Assembly (NCBI RefSeq): GCF_030052815.1
Contig: NC_079498.1
Location: 78,168,992 to 78,232,991, forward strand
From: Hevea brasiliensis
Taxonomy: Eukaryota; Streptophyta; Magnoliopsida; Malpighiales; Euphorbiaceae
Length of the DNA stretch: 64,000 bases
Reading direction: 5' to 3'
A program made the translations under genes and the position numbers. Shown here one piece after another: positions 1 to 11,012 of the stretch (positions are counted from its first letter, which is position 1; each line of letters starts with the position of its first letter). The notes below the pieces were generated by a model. That model had not been told where the DNA came from. It searched no databases and saw nothing but the letters and a program-made list of their open reading frames with translations.

Positions 1-591
1 TTTTTGACTGAAGTGAAACAGCTAACACATTTGAATGATTAGTAATTTCTGTAAAAATTTTGGCAGAGTGCCATCTGTGTTTTGAATAAAATAGTTCTTC
101 AAAAACCTGAAAAAAGCACTTCAAATATATTTCTCAATCTCAAACTCCAACATTTAATCAACACAATATGTTTCTCAACTCAAAACCACAATAATTTTTC
201 AATATTTCCAAAGGTTGAGATAAAAGAAATATAGTACAAATTTTACAAGCCCAAAATAATTTACAATTTATTTTACAACTTCAATGTACAATTTTAATTT
301 ATAACTACTCAAAACCAATAACACTATATACATACAGTGATCATACATTATAATACAAAATGCAAAATATGGTATACTCAATATACCCGATGATCTCTCA
401 CTGAAGCACCAGCAGCCTAGTCTACTGCCCTGTTAGTCTGTCTACCTGCGACAGCAATGAAAAGCTATCACTGAGTAAAATTTACTCAGTGATGCACAAT
501 AACAATTTGAAATGTGATATATAAATCTTTTATTGACAATTCACAAATCAAATAATTTACAGTTGCATTTCACAATTTACAAAGTTCATAT

Positions 592-788
592 AACACAAAT
601 TTGATCAAATAACTGAGTAACACAGTTTTGCCAATCAATAACACAATTTGATCAAATAACTGAAGAATACAGCTTTACCCATCAATAACACAATTTGATC
701 AAATAACTGAATAATATAGTTTTGCCAATCAATAACACAATTTGATCAAATAACTGAAGAATACAGTGTTGCCAATCGATAATACAAT
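592..788. repeat. 47-bp tandem repeat, 4 copies, in R1 3' LTR
   Basis: The marker TTGATCAAAT recurs at 601, 648, 695 and 742, an exact 47-bp period, each followed by AACTGA and a CAGT..GCCAATC block. The other R1 LTR has five copies, so copy number changed after or during integration. Confidence 0.92.
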
Positions 789-1315
789 TTAGGCCATGAC
801 ACAAATTTTCCACACACACATGCCGTGTTGTACACCACGACAAGACACACTCACCCCAATAATCGAATTCAATGAGGGAGGAAGCTAGCCAAATAATGAG
901 TACTCATCCACACTCACCTCAGACTGATAAGTCAAAGAGGGAGGAATATAATCACACTCACCCCATAAATGGAGGAGGAATTTAGTGTACTTATCAGAGC
1001 ACTTGCAGGCGTTACGTATCGCCATCCCTGCAAGCTCCTGGGTTCACACGTGAGAGTTCCCAAGAATCGTAGGCGTTACGTATCGCCGTCCCTACTTTGC
1101 TCCAATACCACTAAAAACAATTTATCTCAAAATTTCCATTTACTAAGTAGGCAATACAATAATTTCCAAAACCAAAACAATAAAAAATTAATCATAACTC
1201 ATTTCTCCAAATAAATTTGCTAGTAAAAGCAGTGAATATAAAAGTATTGTGCATGGACACAATTTAAAACTATAATATTCAATTAAATTTTTAAGTAGAA
1301 AATGAGAAGTCAAAA

Positions 1316-1575
1316 TTATTGTGCACAAACACAATTTAAAACAATAACATACAAATAATCATAATTTATTTCAATTGAAAAATTCAAAAGAAATAACTAT
1401 TGTGCACAAACACAACTTAAAACACTAACATACAAATAATCATAATTTATTTCAATTGAAAAATTCAAAAGAAATAACTATTGTGCACAAACACAATTTA
1501 AAATAATAACATACAAATAATCATAATTTATTTCAATTGAAAAATTCAAAAGAATTAACTATTGTGCACAAACCT
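1316..1575. repeat. 81-bp tandem repeat, 3 copies, in R1 3' LTR
   Basis: CAAATAATCATAATTTATTT starts at 1352, 1433 and 1514, an 81-bp period. Each unit also carries the core ATTGTGCACAAACACAA. The R1 5' LTR has two copies at the matching place. Confidence 0.9.
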
Positions 1576-3942
1576 TTGATAACTGTCTCTTGCCTCTGAC
1601 TCAGTGTTTCCTTCCCTTTCCCTGAGTCTTTGCTAACTGAGAAATACAATTTGAAGTGTTTCAGTACTCATTTAAACTGTCTCTAAGAATAAGGTTCAAT
1701 AATTAATTTATCGAATTCTATTATTTGATTAGTCAACCTAATATGTTGACCCTCTATGCATTCTAGGTGAATTAGGTTTTAATGTTACCAATATGTCACA
1801 TTTGTAGCCTTTTAGTATTCGTACATGTTACCAAATTCATTTCCATGTATATTGCGTTTTATTGCAATTTGTCGTATCCCGGTGTACTAATTTGACCTAG
1901 CCGAATGACCTAGTTCCATCGGTTTTCGAGTTTTGGTCAAAACTACAAACTTGTAGATCTATGTCTTATTGCACGCAGGGCAAAATGTCAGATCATTCTG
2001 AGTTTACTAGACCAAGTTATGGTCATTTTACTATTACTGGTCAAAATGCATCAAAGTTGGTCACTTTAGGTCATTTTAGGTTCGGCTAGTTTTTGGACCC
2101 GAATTGGTACAAGCTATTTGACTTGCTTATGGTCATTTCTGGGCTTTGGTGTCTTCATAAGACATGTAGATATAGGTCTTAGCTATTCATGGTAAAAATT
2201 TCAGGTCAATTGGACCTGTTTTGAGTGAGTTATGGCCAAAACACTAACTGCTGCCCAAATGGTCAATTTTCAGGCCTTAAATGCGCTAATCCGGATTTGA
2301 TCATTTTTCAAGTTACCTTACAAACAGAATTTTGGTAAGCTTCCTTCATGAAAGTTGGCACATTTTGTGCCTAGTTTCACCTCCAATTGGTCTCATATCA
2401 ATTGGAGCCACACACTTAAGGCTCTAGGCCAAAATGCACACTGCCCTATAGCAACACTCTTCATTACATACCAAATACACTTTTAGCACTTACCAAGTTG
2501 CACATTCATGTCATTTTTGTTTTGTACCATAACACAAACACATTTTACAACACATTGTTGGTCATTTTGGCAGCTTATAATCACACTCAATATGCACCAT
2601 ATAGTACAGAATTTTTTAAGCTCAAATTACAAATAATTCAATCACCTAACCTAGCTCATTTACATGTCCAACCTCACACCTTCATATATATACACAAGCT
2701 GCCATAACAAGTACCACAATTCAACAATAATATTCCATAAACCAAACATGAAATAACATTTTTATGGTTTACCATTCAAGTTGCCGATTCATACACCTCT
2801 CTCCATTAATTTCCAAGCTTCCAAATTTAAGTACACATTCACATATACTTAGTATACATCACCCAAATTAATTCCTACACACATAAACACTTAATCAACC
2901 CTTTAATCTACCATTTACAAGCAAGAATAAACTGTCCTCAAGGAGTTTCCATGGCTACCAAAAGTACACATCTCCCTTTAAACATCAAACCTCAAAAATC
3001 TCTCCACAATTCAAGTACCCATAATATCCTTACAAACTTTAATGAAGCAATAATAAAAAACACATACTTACCACTTAGGAAACTCTTCAAAACCTCTCCA
3101 AAACTTGGTCTTCTTGTTGCCTATCTACTGCCCAAGGTGTATGGACAACTTTTAATGAAGGAAGGTGCCAAGAAAGGAGCTTGAATCACACTTGCATGGA
3201 GCTTTCAAGCCATGCGGCAATAGAGGTTTGTTCTTCTTAGTTTCGGCTGAAATTGAGAGGTTGAAGATGAAGATGAGTATTCTGCCCAAGATGATGAGTT
3301 AGTGGTCAACTTTGATGGGTGAGTGGAGCACTAAGTTAAAATTAAATATTAGTTTAATCTAAGGTTTCATTTTCCCACATTAAGCTTCCCATTTTTGCTA
3401 TTTACATTAGGTACCACTAATTTAATTTTTCATGACATTTTCCAAGTGTAATATCATATATTTTTAATGGAAATTTAGGTAAAAAGACAACTTGGGGTGT
3501 CAAATGACTACAATGCCCCTATTCGGGTTGCATTCTCGATTTTTCGGTAACACCGGCTTTTGTCCATTTTTCGATTTGTCACTTTTCTTTGTACTAATTA
3601 ATTAATTTTTCTTTGATATTTCTAATAGTATTTACACTTCAATAGACATTTATTTAAGTCCTAAAAATATTTTTCAGGGTTCCCTACAGTCCAGGGCTAG
3701 TCAACGGTCCACGCCGCGACTTCCCGATGCGGTTACCCATCACTAGGCTTCTCGGCTCGTTTAACTTGGTTACATTTCATTGCTATTATTTTTCCTTTGT
3801 TTTTCTTGTATTTTCTTTTCTTGTGTTTCATTATTTTATGTCTCCTCACTCATATCTAAGTGTAGTTCTAGGCATCCTAGCTGTCCGGACAACACTGGTC
3901 ACAGGAGCAGTAGAACGCACTACCGAACATAGGGGTGTTACA

Positions 3943-3957
3943 ATTCTCCCCTCTTAA
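3943..3957 (-). other. R1 polypurine tract
   Basis: On the minus strand this is TTAAGAGGGGAGAAT, directly abutting the 3' LTR start TGTAACACC. This is where plus-strand DNA priming would occur. The G run is shorter than in R2 and E. Confidence 0.85.
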
Positions 3958-4948
3958 AATAAATTTTGTCTGCGAAATTTTACCCAATAGCCATCTTACA
4001 ATAGTCATACGTTTATTTTCTCCTTTCTATATGATCTTATAATCTTCTTTCCCTCGAATTTGTATATGACTTTTAAGAATCTAATACAATATTTAATTTG
4101 TTTATATAACACTAATCTTCTCTTACTATTGTGCTGTTTAATAGTTCGATTCATGTTCCTTCTTGAATGACCCTTGAGGTCATGTTAGAATGATTTATCT
4201 AGTCATTAGTCCTCTGACCATTCTAGTCAATAGTCTTCCTCACATTCGTAACATTTCTTTGTTATATCTGAATCAACTGTTCAAATTTCTACTTCCACAA
4301 CTCTTTTTATCTTTTAATATTCTATAACTTACTTCCTTCTGTACTAAACTATAACCTTTCGATTTTCTAACTTTTGAGTTTTAAATCCCTAAGTAGGATT
4401 TTCAAACTTATTTCTAACAATTAAATTCTGTCTTGGCATAACTATACCAAAACAGATGTCATTGGCAACTATTCTCATCTTGGTGTACTATTGAGTAGTA
4501 CGTAGCTCTATACAATAATCTCAAGTCAGTACTGTAATCTGCAGTTTACAGTATAAACATCAAGAACATTGCATAGTTACTACGATACATCCCAATAGAT
4601 CAAATTTTTTGATATTTTATCCTTTTCGAATTTACTGATATTCGAATCTTATTATGATTACAATATCCATTAACAATTACTAACAGTAACATCCTTGCGC
4701 TCATCTAGAGTAATTCTATTACTGTAACTTACTTTTACGTCCTATTGCCTTACATTAAGTAGGCTTGCCGTTTAGCTTTATAATTTATGGTGTGTTAGAA
4801 AATACTTATCGCCAATAAACTCTTTCAAAACTAATTTCACTTATTATCACAATCCTTATCTTAAAGGACTACTCACTAATGCATCAAAATTTATTCCCCT
4901 GTAAAGAAATAACAACAGAACATATAGTTCTAACGTTAACATAAAAGT
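3958..4948 (-). other. R1 AT-rich spacer, decayed internal sequence
   Basis: About 1 kb without a credible open frame, lying where RT, RNase H and integrase should be. From about 4440 to 4945 it is clearly related to the R2 spacer (for example 21980-22440): both contain GTTAGAAAATAC, CTAAAGGACTA or TTAAAGGACTA, and AATAACAACAGAACATATAG. The shared spacer therefore predates the split of R1 and R2. A weak match to a protease segment (minus strand GCATTAGTGAGTAGTCC, compare GTGCTAGTAACTAGTCC in E1) suggests very old pol sequence. That match is short and tentative. Confidence 0.7.
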
Positions 4949-5693
4949 ATGCAGATTCCAGGTCAAACAATACATAAACGAAGAGTGCCATTTTTCTTCT
5001 TAATAAACAATACTGGCGCTCCCCATGGTGACACACTAGGGCAGATGAAGCCCTTTTCAAGTAGTTCTTGCAACTATATCTTCAACTCTTTCAACTCTGC
5101 TGGTGCCATTCTATATGGTGTTATGGAGATTGGATCCACACTAGGCATAACATTAATTTCAAATCAGCTTCTTCTCGAGGTAATCACGCAATTCATCAGG
5201 AAACACATCTGGAAATTCATACTGTAGGGATGTCCTTCAATGATGGACTCCCCACTTGGGTGTCTACCACATGTGCCAAGTATGCTTCACACCCCTTTCT
5301 GATCATTTTTCTGGCTAGTATAGCCGCAATGATGTTCGATGAAAATAGCTGCCTCTCCCCATGTATTACCATATCACTATATTGAGGGAGACCAAAAGTG
5401 ACTATCTTCAATTTACAGTCAATCACGGCGTGATGCCTGACTAACCAATCCATGCCCAAGATGATATCATAATCTCTGAACGGCATTTCAATGAGATCAG
5501 ATAGAAAAGTGTGTCCATGGATCATCAAAGGACAATCCCTATACATTCTATTAACCCTGACCTCTTGTCCTAACGGACTTGTTACTAGCACCTCAAAGTC
5601 AATTTTTGTACATGAAACAGCAATGCAATCAATGATACTAGCACTCACATAAGAATGGGTAAAACCCAGATCAAATAACACAAACACATCTTA
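4949..5693 (-). pseudogene. pol: R1 pol remnant: aspartic protease and N-terminal reverse transcriptase
   Basis: The minus frame 5687-5217 begins with the protease active-site region LFDLGFTHSYVS and continues through VLVTSPLGQEVRVNR and MPFRDYDIILGMDWL, the usual retropepsin order for this family. The catalytic triplet reads DLG where E1 has DPG and the wider family usually has DSG or DTG. A linker follows (GERQLFSSNII). After a frame change near 5216 the start of RT is recognisable on the minus strand ([18 protein letters not shown]), and it stops abruptly near 4965, before any catalytic FIDD block. A TAA (5691-5693) lies just upstream of the protease, at the position of the Gag/Pol boundary stop in E1 and E2. 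Clearly a fragment; the family assignment is secure. Confidence 0.88.
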
Positions 5694-6402
5694 ATTAAAG
5701 GTTGAGAAGGTACCAGCCACAACATCAGATGTTTCAGCCTCTTCCCTCTATCTCATTGCATAGACTCTGATAGGAGCACTGCCTTGCTCTGATTGATTTA
5801 CTGTGCCTTGGCTGCCTGCTGGGTTACCTTTACCCCTGCCTCTACCTCTGCTAGGTGGTTGTGAACCTCTGGTGACAGGGCTCTAAACTAACCCTTCAGC
5901 AGTAGTAGGAGGTGGTCCAACTCTACGGGCACTGGTGTAGTCCTTGGCAAAGTGTCGTTATAACAGGCTCCTATGGCCTTGTAGCATACCCCACCATGAT
6001 TTTTACCACAAGTTTCACATTGGCAGGGAGGGTAGGAACTTCTAGTTGTTCGACGACTGGACCTTGGTGGTCTCTGCCTTGATGATCCACCTCTGTTTTA
6101 TCCCTGAGCTCAAGGCTCCTCAAATTCTTTTTTCTTCTTCAAATTACTGCTTGAGCTCTGACCCATAGGTTTCTCCCTCTTCTCTATTTCATGTTGCCCT
6201 TGTGGGGGTTGGGTGCAGATTGGGCTTGGGTGTGATTATTAGCCATTTGTTGAAAGAAAGTGGTCATTTGCTGGGCTATTTGTGCAGTAATTTGTACCGG
6301 CAAACCTGGTACTGTCGGGCCTTCGACACTTTGTGGAGCTGGGGTCTCAACTTGTACCTCAGCCTTTATCGATTGATCGACTGAATGATCACCCTCTTCC
6401 AT
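5694..6402 (-). pseudogene. gag: R1 gag remnant lacking the Gag core
   Basis: The reading starts at ATG 6402-6400 (MEEGDHSVDQS), nearly identical to the E1 and E2 Gag start. It runs through an acidic proline-rich N-terminus and QQMTTFFQQMANN, then jumps straight to the EKREKPMGQSS region that in complete Gag lies just before the zinc knuckle. The intervening Gag core of roughly 170-180 residues (EWWKT motif region in E1) is absent. The first frame ends at 6184 through a small frameshift. Downstream a CETC-type block remains, but the CCHC knuckle is disrupted: near 5945-5975 the sequence passes from CYN directly into a shifted frame, missing about 15 bases. Non-functional as a Gag. R2 has the same deletion. 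Confidence 0.85.
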
Positions 6403-6572
6403 AGTCAATTCGAGGATCTTCGACCTCCTGAACAATTAACACAAGGAGATTTCCTCTCGTTAGTGCATATTTATAATATAATGTACTGTATGTATCAAAC
6501 AATGACATTGATCAGTTGTACTATGAAGAAAGAATATTCAAATTATAGGTGAAAACAGAATTTAAAAAACTA

Positions 6573-6584
6573 GCTCTGATACCA
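6573..6584 (-). other. R1 primer binding site (initiator Met tRNA)
   Basis: Minus strand TGGTATCAGAGC, the standard plant site complementary to the 3' end of initiator methionine tRNA. It lies 8 bp inside the 5' LTR edge at 6593, the same spacing as in the R2 units and in E1 and E2. Confidence 0.93.
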
Positions 6585-7333
6585 CTAAAATATGTCACAC
6601 CCTACCCCTCTGTAAGGCATAACATAATCCCGTAGTATACCTAATGAATTACCAACTTCATCTACTGATAACCCATTAAATACACTATAAGGGATTTTAA
6701 AACTTTTCTTACTTCTTTTACAGTGCTGAGCACTATTAACAGGTGTTAAAAACCTTTTTGACTGAAGTGAAACAGCTAACACATTTGAATTATTTGTAAT
6801 TTCTGTAAAAATTTTAGCGGAGTGCCATCTGTGTTTTGAATAAAACAGTTCTTCAAAAACCTAAAAAAAGCACTTCAAATATATTTCTCAATCTCAAACT
6901 CCAACATTTAATCAACACAATATGTTTCTCAACTCAAAACCATAATAATTTTTCAATATTTCCAAAGGCTGATATGAAAGAAATATAGTACAAATTTTAC
7001 TAGCCCAAAATAATTTACAATTTATTTTACAACTTCAATGTACAATTTTAATTTATAACTGCTCAAAACTAAGAACGCTATATACATATAGTAATCATAC
7101 ATTATAATACAAAATGCAAAATATGGTATACTCAATATACCCGATGATCTCTCACTGAAGCACTAGCAGCCTAGTCACTGTCGATCACCGCAATAGCAAT
7201 GAAAAGCTATCGCTGAGTAAAATTTACTCAGTGGTGCACAATAACAATTTGAAATGCGATATATAAATCTTTTATTGACAATTCACAAGTCAAATGATTC
7301 ACAATTCCATTTCACAATTTACAAAGTTCATAT

Positions 7334-7577
7334 AACACAAATTTGATCAAATAACTGAGTAACACAGTTTTGCCAATCAATAACACAATTTGATCAAATA
7401 GCTGAACAATACAGTTTTGCCAATCAATAACACAATTTGATCAAATAACTGAAGAATACAGTTTTACCCATCAATAACACAATTTGATCAAATAACTGAA
7501 TAATACAATTTTGCCAATCAATAACACAATTCGATCAAATAACTGAAGAATACAGTGTTGCCAATCGATAACACAAT
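7334..7577. repeat. 47-bp tandem repeat, 5 copies, in R1 5' LTR
   Basis: The marker T(T/C)GATCAAAT recurs at 7343, 7390, 7437, 7484 and 7531. There is one more unit than in the partner LTR at 592-788. Confidence 0.92.
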
Positions 7578-8104
7578 TTAGGCCATGACACAATTTTTCC
7601 ACACACACATGTCGTGTTGTACACCATGACAAGACACTCTCACCCCAATAATCGAAATCAATGAGGGAGGAAGCTAGCTAAATAATGAGTACTCATCCAC
7701 ACTCACCTCAGACTGACAAGTCAAAGAGGGAGGAATATAATCACACTCACCCCATAAATGGAGGAGGAATATAGTGTATTTATCAGAGAACTTGCAGGCA
7801 TTACGTATCGCCATCCCTGCAAGCTCCTGGGTTCACGCGTGAGAGTTCCCAAGAATCGACGGCGTTACGTATCGCCGTCCCTACTTTGCTCCGATACCAC
7901 TAAACACAATTTATCTCAAAATTTCCATTTACAAAGTAGGCAACACAATAATTTCCAAAACCAAAACAATCAAAAATTAATCATAACTCATTTCTCCAAA
8001 TAAATTTGCTAGTAAAAGTAGAGAATATAAAAGTATTGTGCACGGACACAATTTAAAACTATAATGTTCAATTAAATTTTTAAGTAGAAAATGAGAAGTC
8101 AAAA

Positions 8105-8290
8105 TTATTGTGCACAAACACAATTTAAAATAATAACATACAAATAATAATAATTTATTTCAATTGAAAAATTCAAAAGAGATAACTATTGTGCACAAAC
8201 ACAATTTAAAATAATAACATACAAATAATCATAATTTATTTCAATTGAAAAATTCAAAAGGATTAACTATTGTGCACAAACCTCTGATAA
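8105..8290. repeat. 81-bp tandem repeat, 2 copies, in R1 5' LTR
   Basis: Units start at 8141 and 8222. There is one fewer than in the partner LTR (1352, 1433, 1514). Confidence 0.88.
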
Positions 8291-10926
8291 CTGTCTCTTG
8301 CCTCTGACTCAGTGTTTCCTTCCCTTTCTCTGAGTCTTTGCTAACTGAGAAATACAACTTGAAGTGTTTCAGTACTCATTTAAACTGTCTCTAAGAATAA
8401 GGTTCAATAATTAATTTATCGAATTCTATTATTTCCTTAGTGAACCAATATGTTGACCCTCTATGCATTCTAGGTGAATTAGGTTTTAATGTTACCAATA
8501 AGTCACATTTGTAGCCTTTTAGTATTGGTACATGTTACCAAATTCATTTCCATGTATATTGCGTTTTATTGTAATTTGTCGGATCCCGGTATACTAATTT
8601 GACCCAGCCAGATGACCTAGTTCCCTCGGTTTTCAGGTTTTGGTCAAAACTACAAACTTGTAGATCTATGTCTTATTGCACTCGGGGCAAAATTTCAGGT
8701 CATTCTGAGTTTACTAGACTAAGTTATGATCATTTTACTATTGCTGGTCAAAATTCATCAAAATTGGTCACTTTAGGTCATTTTAGGTCATTTTAGGTTC
8801 GGCTAGTTTTTGGACCCGAACTTGTACAAGCTATTTGACTTGCTTATGGTCATTTCTGGGCTTTGGTGTCTTCATAATACTTGTAGATATAGGTCTTAGC
8901 TATTCATGGTAAAAATTTCAGGTCAATTGGACCTGTTTTGAGTGAGTTATGGCCAAAAAACTAACTGCTGCCTAAATAGTCAATTTTCAGGCCTTAAATG
9001 CACTAATCCGGATTTGGTTATTTTTCAAGTTACCTTACAAACAGAATTTTGGTAAACTTCCTTCATGAAAGTTGACAAATTTTTTGCGTAGTTTCACCTC
9101 CAATTGGTCTCATACCAATTGGAGCTATACACTTAAGGTTCTAGGCCAAAATGCACACTGCCCTATAGCAACACTCTTCATTACATACCAAATACACTTT
9201 TAACACTTACCAAGTTGCACATTCATGCCATTTCTGTTTTGTACCATAACACAAACACATTTCACAAAACATTGTTGGTCAATTTGGCAGCTTATAATCA
9301 CACTCAATATGCACCATATAGTACAAAATTTTTCAAGCTCAAATTACAAACAATTCAATCACCTAACCTAGCTCATTTACAAGTCCATCCTCACACCTTC
9401 ATACATATACACAAGCTGCCATAACAAGTACCACAATTCAACATTAATATTCCATAAACCAAACATGAAATAACATTTTTATGGTTCACCATTCAAGCTG
9501 CCGATTCATGCACCTCTCTCCATTAATTTCCAAGCTTCCAAATTCAAGTACACATTCACATATACTTAGTATACATCACCCAAATTAATTCCTACACACA
9601 TAAACACTTAATCAACCCTTTAATCTACCATTTACAATCAAGAATAAACTGTCCTTAAGGAGTTTCCATGGCTGCCAAAAGTACACATCTCCCTTTAAAC
9701 ATCAAACCTCAAAAATCTCTCCACAATTCAAGTACCCATAACATTCTTACAAACTTTAATGAAGCAATAATCAAAAACACATACTTACCACTTAGGAAAC
9801 TCTTCAAAACCTCTCCAAAACTTGGTCTTCTTGTTGCCTATCTACTGCCCAAGGTGTATGGACAACTTTTAATGAAGGAAGGTGCCAAGAAAGGAGCTTG
9901 AATCACACTTGCATGGAGCTTTCAAGCCATGCGGCAATGGAGGTTTGTTCTTCTTAGTTTCGGCCAAAATTGAGAGATTGAAGATGATGATGAGTATTCT
10001 GCCCAAGATGATGAGTTAGTGGTCCACTTTGATGGGCGAGTGGAGCACTAAGTTAAAATTAAATATTAGTTTAATCTAAGGTTTCATTTTCCCACATTAA
10101 GCTTTCCATTTTTGCTATTTACATTAGGTACCACTAATTTAATTTTTCATGACATTTTCCAAGTGTAATATCATATATTTTTAATGGACATTTAGATCAA
10201 AAGACAACTCGGGGTGTCAAATGACTACAATGCCCCTGTTCGGATTGCATTCCCGATTTTTCGGTACACCGAGTTTTGTCTGTTTTTCGATCTGTCACTT
10301 TTCTTTGTACTAATTAATTAATTTTTCTTTGATATTTATAATAGTATTTTCACTTCAATAGACATTTATTTAAGTCCTAAAAATATTTTCCAGGGTTTTT
10401 CGTGGTCCAGAGCCAGTCAATGGTCCACGCCGCGACTTCCTGGTGCGGTCACCCATCACTAGGGTTCTCGGCTCGTTTAACTTGGTTGCATTTCATTGCT
10501 ATTATTTTTCCTTTGTTTTTCTTGTATTTTCTTTTCTTGTGTTTCATTATTTTATGTCTCCTAACTCATATCTAACTGTAGTTCTAGGCATCCTAGCTGT
10601 CCGGATAACACTGGTCACAGGAGCAGTAGAATGCACTACCGAACATAGGGGTGTTACATTGGGTTATTATGCATATGTTTGAGTTTTGATTGAAATTAAA
10701 TGGTAGGCAAGCTTGTATGGATGTGCTAATGAGATTGGTATGCTTAAATGTGGTTAAATGCAATAAGTTAGCAAGTTAGGATTTTGGGACACTTAGGGTT
10801 AGAGACAAAAATGTGAGAAACTTGTAAATGGTGTTTTTGACCTAGTGTGAAGTGAGAAATGGTCATTTGTGACTAAATGAAGTGTGTTGGATTGGTTGGA
10901 GTTAAGGCCAAATTCAAATGGAGTGT

Positions 10927-10950
10927 GGTCATGCTGCTGGCAGCATGACC
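10927..10950. repeat. Perfect inverted repeat in E-type LTR
   Basis: Arms GGTCATGCTGC and GCAGCATGACC of 11 bp with a 2-nt loop TG. It is intact also at 47218-47241 and 55546-55569, and degraded at about 44273-44296. Confidence 0.9.
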
Positions 10951-10989
10951 AAGCTACCTTTGAGGGACCAAAAATGAAATTTTACAAGT

Positions 10990-11012
10990 CCAATTGGTAT
11001 GGGACCAATTGG
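10990..11012. repeat. CCAATTGGT dyad in LTR
   Basis: Arms CCAATTGGT and ACCAATTGG with a 5-nt loop. Related dyads (CAATTGGT..ATACCAATTG) occur in the R1 and R2 LTRs, so it is one of the few short elements common to both LTR types. Confidence 0.75.

Larger units (their letters stand above)
1..3942 (-). repeat. R1 3' LTR (partial)
   Basis: This stretch aligns over its whole length with 6752-10658. Its right edge GGTGTTACA (minus strand TGTAACACC) is followed directly by the polypurine tract. It contains two minisatellites, described separately. Short open frames such as 969-1214, 2498-2707 and 2951-3184 recur in the other R1 LTR only because the DNA is duplicated. They resemble no protein I know, so I do not call them genes. 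Confidence 0.92.
1..10658 (-). mobile_element. R1: non-autonomous Ty3/gypsy chromovirus-type LTR retrotransposon (left end outside window)
   Basis: The element reads right to left: 5' LTR 6593-10658, PBS 6573-6584, Gag remnant, protease and RT remnant, spacer, PPT 3943-3957, 3' LTR 1-3942. About 160 bp of the 3' LTR lie left of the window, because base 1 matches 6752, which is 159 bp into the complete LTR. LTR ends on the minus strand are TGTAACACCCC at the start and GTGTGACA at the end. The 2650-bp internal region is far too short for a complete gag-pol: it lacks the Gag core, most of RT, RNase H and integrase. It lies inside the 5' LTR of E1, since the sequence from 10659 continues an E-type LTR that matches 44004 onward. 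The right target duplication should be TTGGG (10659-10663); the left one is outside the window. Confidence 0.9.
6593..10658 (-). repeat. R1 5' LTR (complete, 4066 bp)
   Basis: Both ends are visible: TGTCACACC at 6593 and GGTGTTACA ending at 10658. The sequence is a close copy of 1-3942. It is longer than the 2650-bp internal region of the element, which is unusual. No coding gene is supported inside it. Confidence 0.94.

Noticed and set aside
592..788. Regular repeats considered as a CRISPR array
   Set aside because: The units are directly adjacent 47-bp tandem copies without unique spacers, inside a plant LTR.
969..1214. 81-codon frame repeated at 7758-8003 as a possible small gene
   Set aside because: Both lie at the same place in the two LTRs of R1. 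They span the repeated GGCGTTACGTATCGCC sequence and resemble no protein. Duplication of the LTR explains the repetition.
2951..3184. 77-codon frame starting MATKSTHLPLN, nearly identical at 9668-9901
   Set aside because: Same position in the two R1 LTRs and antisense to the element. It is conserved only because the LTRs are copies; no domain or promoter seen.
6573..6584. tRNA gene suggested by the match to tRNA-iMet
   Set aside because: Only the 12-base primer binding site is present, with no cloverleaf. The same holds at each PBS.
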